NCBI GenBank assembly: GCA_024234955.1
Contig: JACKNK010000001.1
Location: forward strand, 911,766-975,765
Origin: Gammaproteobacteria bacterium
GTDB taxonomy: Bacteria > Pseudomonadota > Gammaproteobacteria > JACKNK01
Length of the DNA: 64,000 nt
Direction: 5' to 3'
Made by a program: the position numbers and the translations under genes. Positions 38,106 to 45,535 of this stretch are shown here, piece after piece; the stretch's first letter is position 1, and every line of letters begins with the position of its first letter. The notes beneath the pieces were generated by a model that saw only the letters and a list, made by a program, of their open reading frames with translations, had not been told where the DNA came from and ran no database searches.

Positions 38106-38999
38106 TCAGTCGATTGAACCGCCGAGACGACCATCACGATAGTCGATGATCGCCTGTTCGATCTCGGCGGCGGTATTCATCACGAATGGGCCATGCCGTG
38201 CGACCGGCTCGTTCAGCGGCGGCCCGGCAAGCAGCAACAGTTGCGCCGGGCCATCGGCATTCTCGGATACAGCCAGACGTACCCGGTCGCCATCGCCGAG
38301 CAATGCCGCCTGGCCACTGACGACCGACGTCTTCGCCTCCCCCACCAGAAGCCTGCCGTCGAAGACATACGCCACAGCGTTATGCCCGACCGACAACGGC
38401 TGCTCGATCCCCCCGCCGGGATGAATACACAGATGCAGATAGGTGATCGGGATACGGGTGTCGATCACCGCCTTCTCGCCCAAACACTCCCCGGCAATCA
38501 CCGTCACCTCAACCTTGCCATCGGCACTGCATGCCTTGGGTATCTCGCTGGCGGGAATATCCTGATAACGCGGTGCAATCATCTTTTCGGCGGCGGGCAG
38601 ATTCACCCACAACTGGAAGCCATGCATACGCCCGCCGGTTTTCTGGAAATCCGGATGCGGCAGCTCCGAATGCACCACCCCCGCGCCGGCGGTCATCCAT
38701 TGCACATCGCCGGGATTCAGATCCCCGGCATGGCCGCCGGAATCACGGTGCTGCATCGCCCCATCGAGCAGATAGGTGACCGTCTCAAAACCGCGATGCG
38801 GATGCGGTGGCGCGCCGATGGCCGCGTTTGGCGGCCAATCAACCGGACCCATCTCATCCAGCAACAGGAAGGGATCGAAGAACGAGAAGCCCGCCACCGG
38901 AAACGGACGCCGCACCGGAAAGCCGCCGCCTTCCTTCAGGGATTTCGCATCGACCACCCGTGCCACGGGCCGCGACCGGGTTTTGCCATCCGCCGTCAT
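38106..38999 (-). CDS. Pirin family protein
   Basis: A 297-residue bicupin of the pirin type from ATG 38999. Metal ligands lie in GAPPHPHRGFETVTYLLDG and GDVQWMTAGAGVVHSE. Some bacterial pirins show quercetinase activity, others regulate metabolism; the sequence does not decide which. It precedes the CDGSH gene by 20 bases. Confidence 0.92.
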   Translation of the reverse strand: MTADGKTRSRPVARVVDAKSLKEGGGFPVRRPFPVAGFSFFDPFLLLDEMGPVDWPPNAAIGAPPHPHRGFETVTYLLDGAMQHRDSGGHAGDLNPGDVQWMTAGAGVVHSELPHPDFQKTGGRMHGFQLWVNLPAAEKMIAPRYQDIPASEIPKACSADGKVEVTVIAGECLGEKAVIDTRIPITYLHLCIHPGGGIEQPLSVGHNAVAYVFDGRLLVGEAKTSVVSGQAALLGDGDRVRLAVSENADGPAQLLLLAGPPLNEPVARHGPFVMNTAAEIEQAIIDYRDGRLGGSID

Positions 39000-39104
39000 T
39001 TCCGCCTCTCCAGACAATGCCAGAAGCGCAACTTAGCGGTGACGCGGCAAACAATCACCCAGAGTTGCTCCGTCAATCCGCTCCGTCCTGCGCGGTTGGG
39101 TAGC

Positions 39105-40328
39105 TCAGGCGTTGTCGGCCTCGACGGCGGCCACAAAGCGTTCGCCGAAATCCGGCACCGCATCGAACACCCGCGCCCAGTTGGGAATGAAGGGGACTTC
39201 CAGCGGATTTTCCAGAAATTGTGTACCCGCCGTGATGATGCCCTGCATGAAGTTCTCGATGGCCTGTTCCTCACCGTGGCAATCAAAGTTCAACCCATTG
39301 ATGGAGGCATCGATCTTGTAGCGCCCGAGCATGTCCAGCGCTGATCGAAGATAGGTCGCCTTGAGGGTGCGAATGAATCCCGACGACAACACCACACCCT
39401 CGGTCGCGAGCTTGCGGAATACCGATTTGGCGATCTCGGTACTCATCCGGCTCAGCCCCTTGCCGGCATCTTCTGCCGACAGCGCCTGATGCTTGTGATC
39501 GTAGACATCGGCAATGTCCACCTGGCAGATCTGGCGGGTGTGCAGATTGCGATACACCTCCGACAGGACGCCGATCTCCAGACCCCAGTCATCGGGAATG
39601 CGGATGCTTTCCACCACGTCGCTGCGCAACGCGAATTCACCCGAGAGCGGATAGCGGAAACTGTCCAGATATTCGAGATAGGCGTTGGCACCGAGCATGG
39701 TTCGCAGGGAGCGGATCAAGGGCAGCACGAACAGACGGGTGACCCGTCCGCTCAGGCGGTCCTGATCGATCCGGGAGTAATAACCCTTGCTGAACTTGAT
39801 CTCCGAGGTCGGATCGGCGACCGGATAGAACAGGCGTGCGGGCAGATAACGGTCGTAGGTAAGGATGTCGCAGTCGTGCAGCCCGATGCAGTCCGTGCCC
39901 TGCCCGGTCTTACCACGGGCCAACGAATAGCCGAAGCAGTACCAGACGTTGCGCCCTTTGCCCATCTGCGTCGGTGCCAGCCCGTGGGACGCCAGTTCGG
40001 CATCCAGTTCGCGCAGGCGCGGCCCGTCGTTCCAGAGAATGCGCTTGGGTTGCGGCAGACAAGCGAAAAACGCACGGGCGTGCTGGAATTCCGCCTCGGT
40101 GGCACGATCCAACCCGATCACGATCTGTGCGAGATACGGGACCTTCCGCAATGCATCGACGATGCGCGGCAATGCCTCACCCTCCAGTTCCGAATACAGG
40201 CTGGGCAGCACCAGCGTCATCGAGCGACGACGTGAAAACGCGACCAGTTCGGCTTCCAGTTCGTCGATCGGACGATCGCGCAGCTTGTGCAGGGTGGCGA
40301 TCACCCCGTCCTGCATGAAGTCACTCAT
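39105..40328 (-). CDS. gpgS: Glucosyl-3-phosphoglycerate synthase (GT81-like)
   Basis: A 407-residue glycosyltransferase that makes glucosyl-3-phosphoglycerate from NDP-glucose and 3-phosphoglycerate. SMTLVLPSLYSELEGEALPR is the family opening; the metal-binding region is GTDCIGLHDCDILTYDRYLP; SGEFALRSDVVESIRIPDDW and a DVYDHKHQ motif follow. It is the first step of glucosylglycerate synthesis and overlaps the phosphatase gene by 8 bp. Related mannosyl enzymes look similar, so sugar specificity rests on the cluster. Confidence 0.85.
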   Translation of the reverse strand: MSDFMQDGVIATLHKLRDRPIDELEAELVAFSRRRSMTLVLPSLYSELEGEALPRIVDALRKVPYLAQIVIGLDRATEAEFQHARAFFACLPQPKRILWNDGPRLRELDAELASHGLAPTQMGKGRNVWYCFGYSLARGKTGQGTDCIGLHDCDILTYDRYLPARLFYPVADPTSEIKFSKGYYSRIDQDRLSGRVTRLFVLPLIRSLRTMLGANAYLEYLDSFRYPLSGEFALRSDVVESIRIPDDWGLEIGVLSEVYRNLHTRQICQVDIADVYDHKHQALSAEDAGKGLSRMSTEIAKSVFRKLATEGVVLSSGFIRTLKATYLRSALDMLGRYKIDASINGLNFDCHGEEQAIENFMQGIITAGTQFLENPLEVPFIPNWARVFDAVPDFGERFVAAVEADNA

Positions 40329-41139
40329 CCGTTTCTCCCGTGTCGTGGTAAATCAGATGGCCGATGGCCTCGGCCCATCCCGCCGGACCCGTCTCCTGGG
40401 TCTGGTAAATCCGCTTGTTACCGAGGTCGGGCATGTGCGGGGAGTGCGGATTGCGCACCACCACGGCGACATCCGCCCGGGACAACATCGCGTGATCATT
40501 GGGCGCATCGCCAAGCGCCAGGCTCCGCCCCCGCCACCCCCGTCGATGCAGCCCGGCCAGCATCCGTTCGACGCTATGGGCCTTGTCCGCTTGCGCGCCG
40601 AGTACATGCACGAAACGCCCACCCCGGATCACCCGCAACCCGGCGGGTACCAACGCAGCGGAAAACTCGGCGAGGGCGCTATCCGTGTCCTGCCAGAGCA
40701 CCGGCTCACTAGCCTGACGGCGCGCCGCCAGCGTGGCTTGAGCCAGGCTCAGGCCGGTTTCGCGGGCAATACCTTCAACACCAAGATCGTGGAATCCGCG
40801 AAAGCGGAACCGGGGTTTCAAGCCCTCGAGAACCGTCAACACGGTGGCGTAATCGATCGCCGACTCGAACAGTTCATGGCCTGGCCAATCTGCCGGCAGG
40901 TGCACACTCGCCCCGTTCTCGACGATCGCCGCGCCGGACAGGGGAAGCCGCGCCAGCAGCAGTTCCAGTTCCGCCCGTGTCTTGCTGGTCGCCGGCACCA
41001 CCGCGATGCCATCCGCCTGAAGACGCGTGAGCATCGGCAGGGCCGGCGCGGCCTGATAGTCATGGTGATCCAGCAGCGTGCCGTCGAGATCGGTGAACAC
41101 GACCCAGTCGCTGGCCAACACTCGGCTCAAGGCGATCAC
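40321..41139 (-). CDS. gpgP: Glucosyl/mannosyl-3-phosphoglycerate phosphatase (HAD)
   Basis: A 272-residue HAD phosphatase of the MpgP type. The nucleophile motif is VVFTDLDGTLLDHHDY, followed by VVPATSKTRAELELLL and the C-terminal ALGDAPNDHAMLSRADVAVVV. It removes the phosphate from the product of the neighbouring synthase to give glucosylglycerate. GTG 41139 is chosen because it overlaps the stop of the phosphorylase gene (GTGA). Confidence 0.87.
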   Translation of the reverse strand: MIALSRVLASDWVVFTDLDGTLLDHHDYQAAPALPMLTRLQADGIAVVPATSKTRAELELLLARLPLSGAAIVENGASVHLPADWPGHELFESAIDYATVLTVLEGLKPRFRFRGFHDLGVEGIARETGLSLAQATLAARRQASEPVLWQDTDSALAEFSAALVPAGLRVIRGGRFVHVLGAQADKAHSVERMLAGLHRRGWRGRSLALGDAPNDHAMLSRADVAVVVRNPHSPHMPDLGNKRIYQTQETGPAGWAEAIGHLIYHDTGETDE

Positions 41140-42908
41140 AAGGGCGCCGAATCCACCAGCCAACAGGCCGCATACGGGGCCAACACAACCTGCCCCGCAT
41201 CGATCTCTGCCGGACCGCCCGACAGCAGATCAGACCAGACCACGGAGGTGCTTTCAGAAAGCAGGCCCTGGACGGCAACACGCTGTTCCACCGGCGTGAA
41301 GTTGAACAGGCAGAGGATGCGCTCGCTGTCGTCCGGGGCGCGTCGTTCCAGGCCGAAAAGTTGATGATCGAGGTCGAGGACCCGCTGTGGTCCATCCGGA
41401 TGGAAGGCCGGATGTTGCGCACGCAGCCGCAGGATCCGGGTGAGTTCGGCGAACACCTGCCCGGTCTCACTGCCGCGATCGCGGATCAGATGCTCGAGCT
41501 CGTGCGCATCCCAACGACGACGGTTGATCGCTCGGGTTCGACCGAGCAGCTCCACGCCCAGTTCGTCGTTATGCGTCGCCGTCAGCGAGTGGATATACAA
41601 GGCCGGAACACCTTGCATCGACAACGCAACGATCTGGGAAATCAGGAAACAGGGAATGTGATGCGGATCATTGGCCAGACGGGGCTCACGGAACGCATCG
41701 AAGTAACTGATATTGAGCTCATAAGGGCTTTCCGAACCGTCGGTATTGCGACGGCTCGAGAGAAAGCCGCCGCGACGGTGCATGCCATGCAACAACATCT
41801 TCACCTCATCGGGAGGTACGAGACCTTCCAGCGGGCGCAGGCCAACGCCGTCATGCGAGGCGGTGAAGTTGAGAAAGGTACAACCGGGCGGCGGCGGATT
41901 GGCTTCGACGTCCTTTGCCCATGCCGTCAGATACTGCGTACGTCCGGTATGCAGGGCATGCAGCAACAAAGGCGGCAACGGGAACTGGTAAACCATCTGC
42001 GCCTCGTCGCCCTCACCGAAGTAGCTGCGGTTCTCGGCATCGGGGACATTGGTCTCGGTGAGCAGCAGACAGTGCGGTTCCACCTCCGAGAGTACGTCGC
42101 GGATCAGCTTCACGACTTCGTGGGTCTGCGGTCGATGGATGCAGTTGGTGCCGACGTCCTTCCACAGATACGCGATCGCATCGAGACGCAGGATGCGGGT
42201 GCCTGCCGCGACGTATTTCAACATGACGTCGAGCATCTCCAGCAGCACGCTCGGATTCGCGAAATTCAGATCGATCTGGTCATGACTGAACGTCGCCCAC
42301 AGATGCTTGAGACCGCGATGGGTCCGCACCTCCTTGAGCAGGGTGCTGCTCCGTGGGCGGGTGACCAGCGACAAGGCATCGCTGGGGTCCGCCTCGATGA
42401 AATAATCGTTGTACGGCGCGACATCGGCGACGTAATCGAAGAACCACAAGCTCTGGCTGGAACAGTGATTGATCACCAGATCGACCATCAGGTCGAAGCC
42501 GTCGTTGATTGCGGCAATGTCGGGCCAGTCGCCCAGATGCGGATTGACTTCGCGGTAGTCGATTACCGAAAAGCCGTCGTCGGAGCTGTAGGGGAAAAAC
42601 GGTAGGATGTGGATGGTGTCCACGACCCCGCGCAGATGGGCATCGAGAAAGCGGTGCAGCGTCTGCAGCGGCGGCTCACCGGACTGCTGGATGCTGTCTC
42701 CGTAGGTGATCAGTACCGACTTGGCCTGATCCCAGCAAGCCTCGGAGACGGGCAACTTCCTGGGCTTGTATCGGCGTCGCCAGCGACTGATCCGTTCCAC
42801 CAGGGAGTCGGCAACCCCAACGGCGCGGGATTCGCCATATATTCGCTCAAGGTGCTCGACAAGACGGGCACGAAAATCATCGGAAACACTGGGTTTGAGG
42901 TCGGCCAA
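41136..42908 (-). CDS. GH13 sucrose phosphorylase-like enzyme, probable glucosylglycerate phosphorylase
   Basis: A 590-residue GH13 enzyme. The barrel shows VDTIHILPFFPYSSDDGFSV, the nucleophile Asp in RILRLDAIAYLWKDVG, the acid/base Glu in LLLTETNVPDAENRSYFGEG, and the third Asp in NFTASHDGVGLRP. This subgroup (sucrose, glucosylglycerate and glucosylglycerol phosphorylases) cleaves with phosphate to glucose 1-phosphate. Next to gpgS and gpgP, glucosylglycerate is the likely substrate, so the operon could both make and recycle the solute. TTG 42908 with GGGAG upstream is the likeliest start; GTG further upstream is possible. Confidence 0.85.
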   Translation of the reverse strand: MADLKPSVSDDFRARLVEHLERIYGESRAVGVADSLVERISRWRRRYKPRKLPVSEACWDQAKSVLITYGDSIQQSGEPPLQTLHRFLDAHLRGVVDTIHILPFFPYSSDDGFSVIDYREVNPHLGDWPDIAAINDGFDLMVDLVINHCSSQSLWFFDYVADVAPYNDYFIEADPSDALSLVTRPRSSTLLKEVRTHRGLKHLWATFSHDQIDLNFANPSVLLEMLDVMLKYVAAGTRILRLDAIAYLWKDVGTNCIHRPQTHEVVKLIRDVLSEVEPHCLLLTETNVPDAENRSYFGEGDEAQMVYQFPLPPLLLHALHTGRTQYLTAWAKDVEANPPPPGCTFLNFTASHDGVGLRPLEGLVPPDEVKMLLHGMHRRGGFLSSRRNTDGSESPYELNISYFDAFREPRLANDPHHIPCFLISQIVALSMQGVPALYIHSLTATHNDELGVELLGRTRAINRRRWDAHELEHLIRDRGSETGQVFAELTRILRLRAQHPAFHPDGPQRVLDLDHQLFGLERRAPDDSERILCLFNFTPVEQRVAVQGLLSESTSVVWSDLLSGGPAEIDAGQVVLAPYAACWLVDSAPL

Positions 42909-43085
42909 GACGGCTCCCGGGTTCGATGTGCATGGAACATGCAGCAAAGCATTTACTCTGCCAGCGCCCGATCGAACCCAATGCCTGACAGGCATTCCGG
43001 CGGAATTCCCCCGCGCGGCATGCACCAACAGACCGACGGGCAAGCGCACAACGCACCAATGCGGTGCAGACCTGCGCGGTAACGA

Positions 43086-43478
43086 CTACCGCACCGTGCG
43101 CGTAATGTCCTGTAGCGTTGCAATCCGTTTCAGATGGGATTTACACCCGTGACGACAGTCCGAGGACCCAAATCCGGGCACCGCCACCTCACCGGCCACG
43201 ATCTGATTCAAGGCACATTCCGGCAATACCGATCGTCTGATATCGAGAATCTCCACGTCCGGATGCACGGTCAGGTAATCGATATGCCAGCGCAATGGCT
43301 TGACGCGACGCAGGTGCCGGGCGATGCGTGCATCCATGTTGCGCTTCGCACTGCCGGTGTAGAGGTAGTCGCCGGCGGGCAGATCGACCTCGCCCAGGCT
43401 CCCCACCCGCAGGCGCAGCGGACGAGCGACCCGCAGACGCAACTGGTAGGTGATCTCCGGAAGGCGGTTGTTGTTCAA
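43086..43478 (-). CDS. DUF123 / GIY-YIG-like protein
   Basis: A 130-residue protein of the DUF123 group. It contains GEVDLPAGDYLYTGSAKRN, the GIY-YIG-like strand, and IARHLRRVKPLRWHIDYLTV, then ECALNQIVAG and VPGFGSSDCRHGCKSHL. Function in bacteria is unknown, though the fold suggests nuclease ancestry. It lies between the osmolyte cluster and the metal permease, with divergent transcription. Confidence 0.88.
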   Translation of the reverse strand: MNNNRLPEITYQLRLRVARPLRLRVGSLGEVDLPAGDYLYTGSAKRNMDARIARHLRRVKPLRWHIDYLTVHPDVEILDIRRSVLPECALNQIVAGEVAVPGFGSSDCRHGCKSHLKRIATLQDITRTVR

Positions 43479-43554
43479 TCGTCAATTCTGCTGGGTGAGC
43501 CTGAACACTCAGCATATACATGCATCGCCCTGCACGGACGTACACTCCACGAAC

Positions 43555-44781
43555 ATGATCAATGACTACTTACTCGAAGTCTGGCGCGTCTTTCTCGAAC
43601 TCTCACCGGCCCTGATCGCGGGCACGCTGATTGCCGGTGCGCTGCATGTATTGCTGCCGCCTTCGCTGATCCATCGTCAGATGAGCAAACCCGGTTTCGG
43701 GAGCAACATGCGTGCGGCCCTGATCGGCGTCCCCATGCCCTTATGTTCCTGCGGCGTGGTACCCACTGCCCTGGGTCTGAAACGGGAAGGCGCATCGAAT
43801 GGCGCAACCACGTCTTTCCTGATCAGCACACCGCAGACGGGCGTCGATTCCATCCTGGTCAGCGCCAGCTTCCTGGGTTGGCCATTCGCGATCTTCAAGG
43901 TGTTCGCGGCGTTCATCACCGGGCTGATCGGTGGGCTGCTGGCCGACAAGGTCGCCCCGGCGCCTCCGACCCGTCCACCCACCGACAACCCGAGCGAACC
44001 GCGATTCAGCCGCCCGCGCTGGCTCGAAGCCCTGCATTACGCGGTTTACGACATGTTCGCGGCCATCGATCAATGGTTGCTGATCGGGGTCCTGGTCGCC
44101 GCCGCGATCACCGTCGCAGTACCGGACAATTTCTTCACCCAGCTCAGCTGGGCACAGGGCATCACCGGCATGTTGCTGATGCTGGCCATCGCCACACCGC
44201 TTTATGTCTGCACCACCGCGTCGGTGCCGATCGCGGCCTCGTTCATCGCGGCTGGCATGCCTCTGGGCACCGCACTGGTGTTCCTGATGGCCGGGCCGGC
44301 CACCAACATCGCTACGTTGGGCGCCGTCTATCGGGTGCTGGGCGGACGACTGCTGGCGGTCTACCTCGGCACCGTGATCGTGATGAGCATCGTGTTTGGA
44401 CTCGGTTTCGACTTCGTGCTGGATCAGGCATCGACACCGACGCACGCCCACGAACACGGTGCGGCCACGCTCAATCGCGTCTCGGCGCTGCTGGTCATCG
44501 CCCTGATTCTTTATCTGAACCTGCGCCGCCTGAAGCAGCGCTGGATGCCGACCCCCAAAATCGAGGAGAAAGATGTGGACGCCAAACTGAACGTCGAGGG
44601 CATGAGCTGCCCGCATTGCGTCGCCAGCGTGAAACGCTCGCTGGAAGGCGTACCCGGGGTCGAACTCGCCGAACCCGATCTCGCCAGCGGCATCGTCACC
44701 ATTCATGGCGACGGCTTCGAGATCAGCGCCCTGAAATCCGCCGTTGAAAGCGCCGGGTACAAGGTCCTCGATGAAAGCTGA
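43555..44781 (+). CDS. Heavy-metal permease of the SO_0444 (Cu/Zn efflux) type with a C-terminal HMA domain
   Basis: A 408-residue membrane protein. The permease part (DUF318/ArsP-like) has about eight spans with the motifs GVPMPLCSCGVVPTALGLKR, SFLISTPQTGVDSI and ATPLYVCTTASVPIAASFI, including paired Cys likely to bind metal. The C-terminal 68 residues form a heavy-metal-associated domain with LNVEGMSCPHCVASVKRSL, so one polypeptide captures and exports metal. A His/His-rich cytosolic loop (PTHAHEHG) lies between. ATG 43555 is the start. Confidence 0.88.
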   Translation: MINDYLLEVWRVFLELSPALIAGTLIAGALHVLLPPSLIHRQMSKPGFGSNMRAALIGVPMPLCSCGVVPTALGLKREGASNGATTSFLISTPQTGVDSILVSASFLGWPFAIFKVFAAFITGLIGGLLADKVAPAPPTRPPTDNPSEPRFSRPRWLEALHYAVYDMFAAIDQWLLIGVLVAAAITVAVPDNFFTQLSWAQGITGMLLMLAIATPLYVCTTASVPIAASFIAAGMPLGTALVFLMAGPATNIATLGAVYRVLGGRLLAVYLGTVIVMSIVFGLGFDFVLDQASTPTHAHEHGAATLNRVSALLVIALILYLNLRRLKQRWMPTPKIEEKDVDAKLNVEGMSCPHCVASVKRSLEGVPGVELAEPDLASGIVTIHGDGFEISALKSAVESAGYKVLDES

Positions 44782-45475
44782 GCGCCAACGTCTGGACAAA
44801 TTCCTCGCCAACAACGTGGCCGACTTCAGCCGCGCCCTGGCGCAACGTGCGATCCGTCGTGGCTGGGTGGCGGTGAACGGCGAGCCCTGTCGCGACGCCG
44901 CCCGCCACATTGAACCGGGCGACGATGTGCGCCTCGACGACCAACCCGTGGTCGCAGTGGGCACGCGCTATTTGATGCTCAACAAGCCGCTCGATTACGT
45001 CTGCACGCAGAAGGACAGTCATCACCCCAGCGTGTTCGAACTGCTGCCAGAAAGCTGGCGCGATCATCTGCATATCGCCGGACGCCTCGATGCCGACACC
45101 ACCGGTCTGGTGCTGATCACCACCGATGGCGACTGGTCGCACCGCATCACCTCACCGAATCACGCCAAGGCCAAGCGTTATCACGTCACCCTGGCCGAAC
45201 CCTTGAGCGATGCCGACGCAGACACGCTGCGCAATGGCGTCGAACTCCGAAACGAGAAGAACGCGACCCGCCCCGCCGAACTCATCCTGATCGATCCGAC
45301 GCATTGCCAGCTGGCAATCCGGGAAGGCAAATACCATCAGGTCAGACGCATGTTCGCCGCCGTCGGCAACAAGGTCGTCGAACTGCATCGCGACGCAATC
45401 GGATCGATTCAGCTCGATGCCGGGCTGGCACCCGGCGCCTGGCGGGAATTGAGCGTCTCGGAACGGACGCTCTAG
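44771..45475 (+). CDS. rsuA: 16S rRNA pseudouridine(516) synthase
   Basis: A 234-residue RsuA-family enzyme. An S4-like RNA-binding domain at the start (RLDKFLANNVADFSRALAQR) leads to the catalytic GRLDADTTGLVLITTDGDW with the nucleophilic Asp and GKYHQVRRMFAAVGNKVVEL. It overlaps the preceding permease gene by 11 bp. RsuA is preferred over RluE/F from the length and start. Confidence 0.9.
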   Translation: MKAERQRLDKFLANNVADFSRALAQRAIRRGWVAVNGEPCRDAARHIEPGDDVRLDDQPVVAVGTRYLMLNKPLDYVCTQKDSHHPSVFELLPESWRDHLHIAGRLDADTTGLVLITTDGDWSHRITSPNHAKAKRYHVTLAEPLSDADADTLRNGVELRNEKNATRPAELILIDPTHCQLAIREGKYHQVRRMFAAVGNKVVELHRDAIGSIQLDAGLAPGAWRELSVSERTL

Positions 45476-45498
45476 AGGTTCCTAAGCAGACTAGGACC

Positions 45499-45530
45499 AA
45501 ACAGGGTGCGGCATTCACCGCACCCTGTTT
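45499..45530. terminator. Bidirectional terminator between rsuA and gyrA
   Basis: AAACAGGGTGCGG and CCGCACCCTGTTT form a perfect 13-bp stem around a 6-base loop. Its outer AAA/TTT gives short T runs on both strands. It separates the convergent genes, ending 6 bases before the gyrA stop. Confidence 0.88.
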
Positions 45531-45535
45531 GAGGG

